From contig QZJT01000102.1 of NCBI GenBank assembly GCA_003597935.1, positions 1-54,731 of the forward strand: a stretch of 54,731 bases of DNA, written 5' to 3'. The notes beneath the pieces were generated by a model. That model saw only the letters and a program-made list of their open reading frames with translations. It was not told the origin of the DNA and made no database searches. The stretch's first letter is position 1, and each line of letters starts with the position of its first letter. A program made the translations under genes and the position numbers. Shown in pieces: positions 33,299 through 41,246 of the stretch. This DNA is from Phycisphaerales bacterium. GTDB lineage: Bacteria > Planctomycetota > Phycisphaerae > UBA1845.

Positions 33299-33812
33299 AA
33301 TCACTCTCCCTGTTTGGGCGTTGCCCGTGCCTGGGGGATTGTAGGAGGGTCCGGAGGCTGAGACGACGGGCACGCGCCGCATGGGGATCGGGCGGCCGGT
33401 CGTCTTGCGGGTTTGTCGTCATGGGCGGCTGGATGTACGGGCGTTCCGCCGCGGGACGCCGAAGGACCACAACCGGACTCACTCAACTCACGCGAGGACG
33501 CGGGTCGAAGCTCGCGTCACGGCCGGGGGCGCTCCGGTTCTGCCCTCCGACAGCACTGCCGCAGACGATTTGTCCCATTGTGGCATCGGCCGATGCCCCC
33601 CGCGTGCTTTAGACGAATGTCGCGGACGGGTTGGATTCCTCCCGCGGCCGCGCGGGCATCCCCTTTTTGCGTCGCCTGTCTCGATCCGATATGTACACCG
33701 TCGACCGCACGGCAAGCGCGGGCGAACTGGAGTTCGGAGGTGATGTCGCTTCCGCGCGCCGCGGCCCTCAGCGCCTCCCCGGCGAATCGGGGACGACGGC
33801 GGGAGGATTCGG
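33299..33812. other. Divergent glycogen-gene intergenic region with a 16-base palindrome
   Basis: 514 bases between the divergent GT4 and glgX genes. GGCATCGG-CCGATGCC at 33582-33597 is a perfect palindrome, placed 216 bases before glgX, and could be an operator serving one or both genes. No gene is recognised. Confidence 0.45.
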
Positions 33813-35927
33813 TTGAGAGTCTGGCCTGGAGAACCGTACCCGCTGGGGGCCACCTGGGACGGCGAGGGCGTCAACTTCGCCCTCTTTTCGGAAAACGGCA
33901 CCGCCGTAGAACTCTGCCTGTTCGACCGGCCCCTCGGGGCGGCCGAAACCGCCCGGATCACGCTCAAGGAGAGGACGCACCGGGTGTGGCACGCCTATCT
34001 GCCCGACGTCCGACCCGGGCGGTTGTACGGCTTCCGCGTTCACGGCCCCTATGAACCCGGCCGCGGTCACCGGTTCAATCCGCAGAAACTCCTGCTCGAC
34101 CCCTACGTCAAAGCCATCGCCGGCAGGGTCGAATGGAATGACGCCGTGTTCGGGTATCAGGTGGGGCACCCCGATCTGGACCTCTCCCGCGACGAGCGCG
34201 ACAGCGCGCCGTTCGTACCCAAGGGAGTGGTCGTCGATACCTCGTTCGTCTGGGGCGACGACCGCCCGCCCCGCACGCCGTGGAACCGAACCGTCATCTA
34301 CGAGTGCCACGTGGCCGGCATGACCATGCGGCACCCCGAGATCCCAGAGAACCTGCGCGGCACCTACCTGGGGCTTTCGCTGGATCCTATCCTCGACCAT
34401 CTGAGCCACCTGGGCGTGACCGCCATCGAGTTGATGCCGGTCCATCAGTTCGTGTCGGAGAAGCACCTGCAAGACCGGGGGCTGGTGAACTACTGGGGTT
34501 ACAACTCCATCGGGTTCTTTGCACCCGATGTCCGCTACGCCACCGGCGTGATGGGGCAGCAGGTCGGCGAGTTCCAGACAATGGTCAAGCGGTTCCACAG
34601 CGCCGGCATCGAGGTGATCCTCGATGTCGTCTACAACCACACCGGCGAGGGGAACCGGCTGGGGCCGACGATCAACCTGCGCGGCATCGACAACGCGGCC
34701 TACTACCGGTTGAACCCGCAGGACCGCCGCTTCTACACCGACTACACCGGCTGCGGCAACAGCCTCAACATGGTCCACCCCCGTGCGATCCAGCTCATCA
34801 CCGACAGCCTGCGCTACTGGATCGAGGTCATGCACGTGGACGGCTTCCGCTTCGACTTGGCCCCGGCCCTGGCCCGCGAGCTGCACGAGGTGGACCGGCT
34901 GGGGCGATTCTTTTCGATCATCCAGCAGGATCCGATCATCTCGCGCGTCAAGCTGATCGCCGAGCCGTGGGACCTGGGCGAAGGGGGCTACCAGGTGGGC
35001 AACTTCCCCCCGGGCTGGGCGGAGTGGAACGGCCAGTACCGCGATACGGTCCGGCGGTTCTGGCGCGGCGACGCGGGGCAGATCGCCGACCTGGCCTCGC
35101 GGCTGTCGGGCAGCAGCGACCTGTACGGCGGACGCCGCCACCACACGTACGCCAGCATCAACTACGTCGCCTGCCACGACGGCTTCACGCTGCACGACCT
35201 GGTCAGCTACAACACCAAGCACAACCAGGGCAACGGCGAGGGCAACGCCGACGGCACGAACGACAATCTGAGCCGCAACTGGGGCGTGGAAGGGGAAACC
35301 GACGACCCCAGGATCAACGCGCTGCGCGACCGGATCAAACGCAACTTCCTGGCGACGCTCATTTTCTCCCAGGGCGTGCCGATGATCACGGCCGGCGACG
35401 AGTTCGGCCGCACCCAGCGCGGCAACAACAACGCCTATTGCCAGAATAACGAGGTCTCGTGGCTGAACTGGAACCTGGACGAGCGGGGCATCGCCCTGCT
35501 CGAGTTCACCGCCCGCGTGCTGCGCATCCGCCATGGCAACCCCGTGCTGCGGCGCCGCAGCTTTTTCCGCGGCCAGCCGGTCTCCGACGCCTCCCACCTC
35601 AAGGACGTCACCTGGTTCCGGGAGGACGGCAAGGAGATGAGCGAAGCGGACTGGCACGACGCCGGCCGCCATTCGCTGGGGATGCTCATCGCCGGGCAGG
35701 CCACCGACGAGGTCGATGAGCGCGGGCGGTCGCTGATCGGCGCCACGCTGGTGCTGATCGTGAATGCGGGAATCGCACCGGTCGTGTATCATCTGCCCGA
35801 CGTCACGCCCGACGGCACCTGGCGGGAAGTGCTCAACACCTCGCGCAAGGAGCGCCGTGTGGTGACGCCGGGACGGATCGAAATCGACGCCCACGCGCTG
35901 GTGCTGCTGGTGAGCCGATCCGCGTAA
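33813..35927 (+). CDS. glgX: Glycogen debranching enzyme (isoamylase type)
   Basis: 704 residues from TTG 33813, with GGGAGG placed six bases upstream. It hydrolyses alpha-1,6 branches of phosphorylase-trimmed glycogen. A CBM48 domain opens (GEPYPLGATWDGEGVNFALF). The GH13 barrel shows region I ILDVVYNHTGEG, region II DGFRFDLAPAL (nucleophile Asp), region III LIAEPWDLGEGGYQVG (acid Glu) and region IV VACHDGFTLHDLVSYN. The motif GDEFGRTQRGNNNAYCQNNE is typical of GlgX/TreX. Length is normal. glgB follows after 13 bases, so they are one operon. Confidence 0.97.
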   Translation: MRVWPGEPYPLGATWDGEGVNFALFSENGTAVELCLFDRPLGAAETARITLKERTHRVWHAYLPDVRPGRLYGFRVHGPYEPGRGHRFNPQKLLLDPYVKAIAGRVEWNDAVFGYQVGHPDLDLSRDERDSAPFVPKGVVVDTSFVWGDDRPPRTPWNRTVIYECHVAGMTMRHPEIPENLRGTYLGLSLDPILDHLSHLGVTAIELMPVHQFVSEKHLQDRGLVNYWGYNSIGFFAPDVRYATGVMGQQVGEFQTMVKRFHSAGIEVILDVVYNHTGEGNRLGPTINLRGIDNAAYYRLNPQDRRFYTDYTGCGNSLNMVHPRAIQLITDSLRYWIEVMHVDGFRFDLAPALARELHEVDRLGRFFSIIQQDPIISRVKLIAEPWDLGEGGYQVGNFPPGWAEWNGQYRDTVRRFWRGDAGQIADLASRLSGSSDLYGGRRHHTYASINYVACHDGFTLHDLVSYNTKHNQGNGEGNADGTNDNLSRNWGVEGETDDPRINALRDRIKRNFLATLIFSQGVPMITAGDEFGRTQRGNNNAYCQNNEVSWLNWNLDERGIALLEFTARVLRIRHGNPVLRRRSFFRGQPVSDASHLKDVTWFREDGKEMSEADWHDAGRHSLGMLIAGQATDEVDERGRSLIGATLVLIVNAGIAPVVYHLPDVTPDGTWREVLNTSRKERRVVTPGRIEIDAHALVLLVSRSA

Positions 35928-35940
35928 CCGATGACTTCCC

Positions 35941-38184
35941 ATGACCGTGATTGACCGGAAGACCGACAGCGAACACCACCTCCGCGGCGACCCGGATCTG
36001 GTCCGCCGACTGATCCGCGGCGAACTGCCCGACCCGCACAGGCTCCTGGGCGCCCATCCGGCGTCCCTCGACGGCGTCCAGGGCGTGGTCATCCGGGCCT
36101 ATCACCCGGACGCGGAGTTGGCGGAGGTCGTACACGCGACCGGCCGCACCACGCGCCTCCAGCGCACCGACGCCACCGGGCTGTTCGTGGCGTTCGTGCC
36201 GGGCGGCGTGGCGGGCGAGGCCTACCGCGTCCGATTCACGTTTCCCGACGGGCACCGCCTCGAGCGGGACGATCCCTACCGGCACCTGCCGTCGCTGGGC
36301 GACACCGACCTGCACCTGTTCAACGAGGGTAATCACCGTCGGGTGTGGGAGAAGCTCGGCGCCCACCACCGGGTGATCGACGGCGTCGAGGGCGTGTCGT
36401 TCGCGGTGTGGGCGCCCAATGCCCGCCGCGTCAGCGTGGTGGGCAACTTCAACCGCTGGGACGGGCGGCTGCTGCCGATGCGGGTGCTGGGCGGCAGCGG
36501 CGTCTTCGAGCTGTTCGTTCCCGGGCTGGAGGAAGACGTTCTCTACAAGTACGAGATACGGACCCGCGAGGGCGGCATCCGCATCAAGGCCGACCCGTAC
36601 GCCCAGTGCTGCGAGGCGCCGCCGCGCACGGCCTCGCGCGTCTACGTCTCACGCTATCAGTGGGGCGACCGCGAGTGGATGTCCAACCGGCCGCGCCGCG
36701 ACGTCACCCGTCAGCCGATCAACGTCTACGAGGTACACCTGGGCTCATGGGCCCGCGTGCCCGAGGAGGGGTGCCGTTCCCTGACCTATCGCGAGATCGC
36801 CCCGCGCCTGGTCGAGCACGTCAAGCGCTTCGGTTTCAACTATATCGAACTCATGCCGATCGCCGAGCACCCCTTCGAGGGATCCTGGGGGTATCAGGTC
36901 ACCGGCTACTACGCGCCCACGGCGCGCTACGGCGATCCGGACGACGTGCGCTATCTCGTCGACCTGTGCCATCGTCACGGCATCGGCGTCATCCTGGACA
37001 TCGTGCCCGCCCACTTCGTGAAAGACGACTTCGCCCTGCGCATGTTCGACGGCACGTACCTCTACGAGCACGAGGACCCCCGCCGCGGCGAGCACCCCGA
37101 CTGGGGCACGCACATCTTCAACTACGGCCGCCACGAAGTGCGGAATTTCCTCATCGGCAACGCCCTGTTCTGGTTGCAGGAGTTTCACATCGACGGCCTG
37201 CGGCTGGACGCGGTGGCCTCCATGCTCTACCTGGACTACAGCCGTCGGCACGGCGAGTGGCTGCCCAACCAGCACGGCGGCAACGAGAACATCGAGGCGA
37301 TCGAGTTCCTGCGGGCGATGAACCACATCGTCAAAGAGGAATGCCCCGGCTGCTTCACCGTGGCGGAGGAATCCACCGCCTGGGGCGGCGTCACCCGTCC
37401 GATCGAGGCGGGTGGCCTGGGGTTCGCCTTCAAGTGGAACATGGGCTGGATGCACGACACCCTGGTCTACTTCTCCAAGGACCCGGTACACCGCAAGTAT
37501 CATCACGATCAGCTCACGTTTGCGATGATCTACGAGCACTCGGAGCGCTTCGTCATGCCCCTCTCGCACGACGAAGTGGTACACGGCAAGCAGGCGCTGC
37601 TGGAGAAGATGCCGGGTGACCTGTGGCAGAAGTTCGCCAACCTGCGGCTGCTGCTGACCTATCAATACACCCGGCCGGGCAAGAAACTGCTGTTTATGGG
37701 CACGGAACTGGCCCCCTATGAGGAGTGGCGCTACGACACCAGCCTGCCGTGGCACCTGGAGGGCGAAGAGCGCCGCGTGGGGCTGCAAAACTTCATGCGG
37801 GCGCTGGGCAGGCTCTATCTGAAAACCCGCTGCCTGTGGCGGTCCGACCCCGACCCGTGGACCTGCTCCTGGATCGACTGCAGCGACCATGAGAACTCGG
37901 TGGTGTCCTATTATCGCCGCGACGAGGACCGGCTGGCGGTGATCGTCCTGAACATGACCCCGGTGCCGCGCCGCGACTACCGCGTGGGTGCCCCCGAGCC
38001 GGGCCGCTATGAACTGGCGCTGAGCAGCGACGCTCTGGAGTTCGGCGGCAGCGGCTACGCCGTGCCCGACGGCGTCGACTCAAACCCCATCGGGATGCAC
38101 GGCTGCCCCGAGTCGATCAACCTGGCCCTGCCCCCCCTGGCCGGCGTCGTCTACCTGCACGGGGGGGGGAAGCCGGAGCAATAA
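35941..38184 (+). CDS. glgB: 1,4-alpha-glucan branching enzyme
   Basis: 747 residues. It forms alpha-1,6 branches in glycogen. It has the extra N-terminal N1 module (about 15-105, HRLLGAHPASLDGVQGVVIR) and a CBM48 (SFAVWAPNARRVSVVGNFNR). The GH13_9 barrel shows region I VILDIVPAHFVKDD, region II DGLRLDAVASMLYLDYSR (nucleophile Asp), region III FTVAEESTAWGGV (Glu) and region IV VMPLSHDEVVHGK. The usual Trp of DWVPxHFP is Ile here. The C-terminal domain ends VVYLHGGGKPEQ. glgX lies just upstream. The ADP-glucose pyrophosphorylase and phosphorylase genes are not in this window. Confidence 0.97.
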   Translation: MTVIDRKTDSEHHLRGDPDLVRRLIRGELPDPHRLLGAHPASLDGVQGVVIRAYHPDAELAEVVHATGRTTRLQRTDATGLFVAFVPGGVAGEAYRVRFTFPDGHRLERDDPYRHLPSLGDTDLHLFNEGNHRRVWEKLGAHHRVIDGVEGVSFAVWAPNARRVSVVGNFNRWDGRLLPMRVLGGSGVFELFVPGLEEDVLYKYEIRTREGGIRIKADPYAQCCEAPPRTASRVYVSRYQWGDREWMSNRPRRDVTRQPINVYEVHLGSWARVPEEGCRSLTYREIAPRLVEHVKRFGFNYIELMPIAEHPFEGSWGYQVTGYYAPTARYGDPDDVRYLVDLCHRHGIGVILDIVPAHFVKDDFALRMFDGTYLYEHEDPRRGEHPDWGTHIFNYGRHEVRNFLIGNALFWLQEFHIDGLRLDAVASMLYLDYSRRHGEWLPNQHGGNENIEAIEFLRAMNHIVKEECPGCFTVAEESTAWGGVTRPIEAGGLGFAFKWNMGWMHDTLVYFSKDPVHRKYHHDQLTFAMIYEHSERFVMPLSHDEVVHGKQALLEKMPGDLWQKFANLRLLLTYQYTRPGKKLLFMGTELAPYEEWRYDTSLPWHLEGEERRVGLQNFMRALGRLYLKTRCLWRSDPDPWTCSWIDCSDHENSVVSYYRRDEDRLAVIVLNMTPVPRRDYRVGAPEPGRYELALSSDALEFGGSGYAVPDGVDSNPIGMHGCPESINLALPPLAGVVYLHGGGKPEQ

Positions 38185-38211
38185 AGCGAAGGGGCGGACC
38201 GCCACGCGCAA

Positions 38212-38754
38212 TCAACCGGCGGAATCGAAGTCCGTCCCACACTCCGGGCACCGCGGACCGGGCAGGTTGTCGATTCTGTATCCACACTTCCTGCACCGCG
38301 TCGGGTCGTATGTCTTCAGATGCCGCGCCCAGGCCACGATGGCGAACGGCAGCGTCACGATGAATGACAGCAGGAACGCCGGAATCAACACAATGAGGGA
38401 GAATCCCGCCGCCTGACCGGCGGAATAACGAGTAAACGAGGCGAAGCGGGCGGCCAGGACGCCGCCGCCCGCGGCCGATTCGGCGATCACCAAGGGAATG
38501 ATCAGGCAGAAATGACCAAAGAACTCGAGGGAATCCTGTAACGCGACTACAGGCATCACCAGGCGGCAAGCGATGACGGTCGCTAGTACGACGCCCGCGG
38601 CCGGGACGATCACCTCGACGTTTCGGGGAACGATGAGACCGAGCATGGTTGCGGCGCCCGGCAGAACGATCGAGACGCCGATGGCGGCCAGCCATCGCCG
38701 CACGACGACGTGGGCGGCCCGCTGCTCGCGCGTACGACCCGTCGAAGGGATCAT
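38212..38754 (-). CDS. Membrane protein with Cys4 ribbon, paralogue B
   Basis: 180 residues from ATG 38754, seven bases after the stop of its paralogue. Four hydrophobic helices (WLAAIGVSIVLPGAATMLGL, VEVIVPAAGVVLATVIACRL, a middle pair around FCLIIPLVIAESAAGGGVLA, and FSLIVLIPAFLLSFIVTLPF) are followed by a cytoplasmic Cys4 motif CRKCGYRIDNLPGPRCPECG. The layout is the same as the preceding gene, so this is a tandem duplication. Function is unknown. Confidence 0.72.
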   Translation of the reverse strand: MIPSTGRTREQRAAHVVVRRWLAAIGVSIVLPGAATMLGLIVPRNVEVIVPAAGVVLATVIACRLVMPVVALQDSLEFFGHFCLIIPLVIAESAAGGGVLAARFASFTRYSAGQAAGFSLIVLIPAFLLSFIVTLPFAIVAWARHLKTYDPTRCRKCGYRIDNLPGPRCPECGTDFDSAG

Positions 38755-38761
38755 CTGGGGC

Positions 38762-39403
38762 TCACTCGGGCGCCGCCGGCTCTGCGTCGTGCCGTTGCGG
38801 TGCGCCCGCGGCACGACCTGTCGCTTCCTCGATCCTGCTGGCCGGGCCCAGAAACACGGTTCCGCACTCCGGGCACCGCGGTCCCGGGATGTTGTCGATC
38901 CGATAGCCGCACACGTCGCATCGTGACGGGTCTGTGCGTCTGCTCTTTCGGGCCCAGCAAAGTAATGCGAGCGGGCAAGCCACGGCGAAGGAAAGCAGAA
39001 ACGCCAGGAACGTTGGTAGTAGTGCGCGGTTCAGCGGAAGTGTATTCAATGAATGCAGCGTAGCGGACACAAGAAGGCCGATGAGCAGGATCGTCCCTGC
39101 GATCGTAAACGGAATGACCAGGCAGGTAAACTTCAAGAATTCTCGCCGGTCGTTGGTTCTGATGACCGGGACGATCAACCGATTCACCAACACCGTCGCC
39201 ACCGCGACGGCGGCGGCTGGCCACAACAGAGCGCGGGGACCCGGCAGCAGAAGCCCTGCGAAAACCCCGGCGACGGGAACGACGGTGGCCAGCAGACTGG
39301 CCAGCAACCATCGCAAACCGGCGCCCTCGCTGATGTGTTCTTCGTAGCGTTCCAATTCGTTATTCGCTATTCGCCATTCGCTATTCTCTTCATATCGCCC
39401 CAC
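38762..39403 (-). CDS. Membrane protein with Cys4 ribbon, paralogue A (N-terminus made of repeat DNA)
   Basis: 213 residues if read from GTG 39403, which overlaps the end of the epimerase gene by 14 bases. The first 25 residues (RYEENSEWRIANNELERYEE) are encoded by the heptamer array 39352-39391, so either a repeat was captured as coding sequence or translation starts later (a TTG lies just after it). Four helices (WLLASLLATVVPVAGVFAGL and three more) precede CDVCGYRIDNIPGPRCPECG. The C-terminal 30 residues are Ala/Pro-rich. It is a paralogue of the gene just downstream. Confidence 0.7.
   Translation of the reverse strand: MGRYEENSEWRIANNELERYEEHISEGAGLRWLLASLLATVVPVAGVFAGLLLPGPRALLWPAAAVAVATVLVNRLIVPVIRTNDRREFLKFTCLVIPFTIAGTILLIGLLVSATLHSLNTLPLNRALLPTFLAFLLSFAVACPLALLCWARKSRRTDPSRCDVCGYRIDNIPGPRCPECGTVFLGPASRIEEATGRAAGAPQRHDAEPAAPE
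39352..39391 (-). repeat. Heptamer array ATTCGTT/ATTCGCT/ATTCGCC inside a reading frame
   Basis: Consecutive seven-base units on the plus strand, the same family as 13132 and 14020. They cover the epimerase stop and the first codons of the next gene, with no in-frame stop in the latter's frame. Confidence 0.8.
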
Positions 39404-40316
39404 TCTCTCGCGACCACTGCACGTAGCGCGGCAGCCCCGCCGTCAGCGGCATCTTCGGCTTGTAGCCCAGCAACTGCTGTGCCTTGGAGATGTCGGCGAC
39501 GTAGCGCGTAACTTCACCGACGCGGGCGGGCTCGAAGGTGACGTTGGGCGTCTTGCCCAGCGCCAGCGAGACGATGTTGACCATGTCCAGCAGGGTGCTC
39601 CCCTGACCGTAGGCGAGGTTGATGGTCTGCCGGGTTACGCGGCCGGTGGCGAGGGCGTCGATGCCGGCGACGACGCCTTCTATGCAGTCGTCCACGTAAG
39701 TGAAATCAAACACCTTTTCCGGGCCGTACACGGTGATCGGCTCGTTGCGGGCGATGCGCCGGACGAACAGCGGAATAACGCGCTCCAGGCGGTCGAGGTC
39801 GTTGTCGTAGCGGCCGTAGACGTTGCTGAAGCGAAATACGAGGTATGGCAGGTCGTAGCACTCGGCATAGGAGTAGATGAAAGCCTCACCCGCGATCTTG
39901 CTGGCGCTGTAGGGGCTTTCGGCCACGACGAAATCGGCTGAGGCTTCGTCAGTGACGTGCTGATGGATGTCGCCATAGACCTCGCGCGAACTGCCGAAGA
40001 TGACGGGCGTGGCGGCCCGGCGGCAATAATCGAGTACGTTGAACAGCGTGGTGACGTTGTCCATCGCCCGCTCGGGGTGTTCGACCAGCTCGAAGACCTT
40101 GGCGTTGGCCGCCAGGTGGACGACCACGTCGAAACGCTCGCCGGCCAGCAGCCGGTCGAAGTCGCGGTTGCGAAGGTCGGCGATATGCGTGGGCACGTCG
40201 TCGGTCCAGGTGTTGCGGCGCTGGTCGATGCCGACGACCTTGTCGCCGCGCTGCAAGAGGGCCAGCGCGAGATTCGTGCCGATCTGTCCGCTCGATCCGG
40301 TGACGAGAACGTTCAT
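39390..40316 (-). CDS. NAD-dependent nucleotide-sugar epimerase/dehydratase
   Basis: 308 residues of the extended SDR family. NAD-binding MNVLVTGSSGQIGTNLALAL at the N-terminus, VVHLAANAKVFELVEHPERA, then the catalytic SPYSASKIAGE (YxxxK) and FRFSNVYGRYDNDLDRLERV. The best overall match is UDP-glucose 4-epimerase-like enzymes. Because it overlaps gmhA by four bases and follows hldE, it may epimerise ADP-heptose (HldD role) or a related sugar; that is inference. Confidence 0.88.
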   Translation of the reverse strand: MNVLVTGSSGQIGTNLALALLQRGDKVVGIDQRRNTWTDDVPTHIADLRNRDFDRLLAGERFDVVVHLAANAKVFELVEHPERAMDNVTTLFNVLDYCRRAATPVIFGSSREVYGDIHQHVTDEASADFVVAESPYSASKIAGEAFIYSYAECYDLPYLVFRFSNVYGRYDNDLDRLERVIPLFVRRIARNEPITVYGPEKVFDFTYVDDCIEGVVAGIDALATGRVTRQTINLAYGQGSTLLDMVNIVSLALGKTPNVTFEPARVGEVTRYVADISKAQQLLGYKPKMPLTAGLPRYVQWSRESGAI

Positions 40317-40888
40317 GAATCGTCCTGACTGACCGCCCGTTCGATCCGGTCGCAGATGATGTGATAGGCGAGCTGGTGCACCTCCTGCACCCGGTCGCTC
40401 GATTCGTGGTCCACCCTCAGGCACGCCTCGCACAACTCGGCCAGCCTCCCCCCGGTGCGACCGGTAAACCCGATCCGCCAGGCCCCGCGCTGCCCGGCCG
40501 AGCGCAGCGCCGCCAGGACGTTGGGCGAGCGGCCCGACACGCTCAGCGCCCACACCACGTCGCCGGGGGCGACCAGCGCTTCGATCTGCCGGGCGAAGAC
40601 GCGCTCGAAGCCCAGGTCGTTGCTGATGGCGGTCAGGCTGGAGGTGTCCGTCGAGAGCGCCACGGCCGGAAGGCCCCGGCGATCCACCTTGAACCGCCCC
40701 ACCAGTTCCGCCGCGATGTGCTGCGCGTCGGCGGCGCTGCCGCCGTTGCCGAAGACGTAGAGCCGGCGCCCGCGGCGGAACGCCTCCAGCAGTTGATCGG
40801 CGATGCGCGCGAGCGTAGACGCGTCGCGCGTCAAAGACGCGGCGCAGCGCGCGTGTTCTTCGATCTGCCGGAGGATGTCATCGTTCAC
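40313..40888 (-). CDS. gmhA: Sedoheptulose-7-phosphate isomerase
   Basis: 191 residues from GTG 40888 with GGAGG upstream, the standard GmhA length. It converts sedoheptulose 7-phosphate to heptose 7-phosphate, the first step of ADP-heptose synthesis. A single SIS domain: YVFGNGGSAADAQHIAAELV, FKVDRRGLPAVALSTDTSSL, ALSVSGRSPNVLAALRSAG and VDHESSDRVQEVHQLAYHII. The Glu and His near these motifs match the zinc and catalytic residues of the family. It overlaps the epimerase by ATGA, and hldE is upstream on the same strand. Confidence 0.93.
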   Translation of the reverse strand: MNDDILRQIEEHARCAASLTRDASTLARIADQLLEAFRRGRRLYVFGNGGSAADAQHIAAELVGRFKVDRRGLPAVALSTDTSSLTAISNDLGFERVFARQIEALVAPGDVVWALSVSGRSPNVLAALRSAGQRGAWRIGFTGRTGGRLAELCEACLRVDHESSDRVQEVHQLAYHIICDRIERAVSQDDS

Positions 40889-41246
40889 GACCGGACCTCC
40901 GCGTGCGACGCCCCGAATTGCGTTATGAGATTCATTCTTGAGAACAAAACGTCCGCAAGAACTGGTTTGAGAACGAGAACCGGCACATGGGCGCTGAAGC
41001 CGGCGTTTTTGAGCCGCGAATGCGGCGCGCGGCTGTAGCCGCGGGTAAGCCCGTCTGCGAGCGAACCCGCGGTTGCCAGCGTTCCCATGACTCTGGGGAG
41101 CCGCGAAGCGGCGAAGGACGCCGCGCAGTGATCGGCGATCGACGGGAATGCTCCGGCGCGTGGGCACGCCAGGCAGAATTGTGACGCAAGCCGCTCGCTT
41201 ACGGTCGCGGTTCTGATTGGACCGCGCTGCGTATCTGACGCGCGTC
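40889..41246. other. Gap between hldE and gmhA holding repeat DNA
   Basis: 358 bases without a convincing gene. It contains one inverted copy of the 31-base repeat at 41188-41218 (27 of 31 identical to the copies at 15261). No other structure is clear. Confidence 0.5.
41188..41218 (-). repeat. 31-base dispersed repeat, single inverted copy
   Basis: Reading the minus strand gives AATCAGAACCGCGACCGTAA followed by GCGAGCGGCTT. It differs at four positions from the tandem units at 15261-15353. Confidence 0.85.

Noticed and set aside
33768-36092. Minus-strand open frame of about 770 codons
   Set aside because: Antisense to glgX; the His/Val/Asp-rich product is typical of antisense translation of GC-rich genes.
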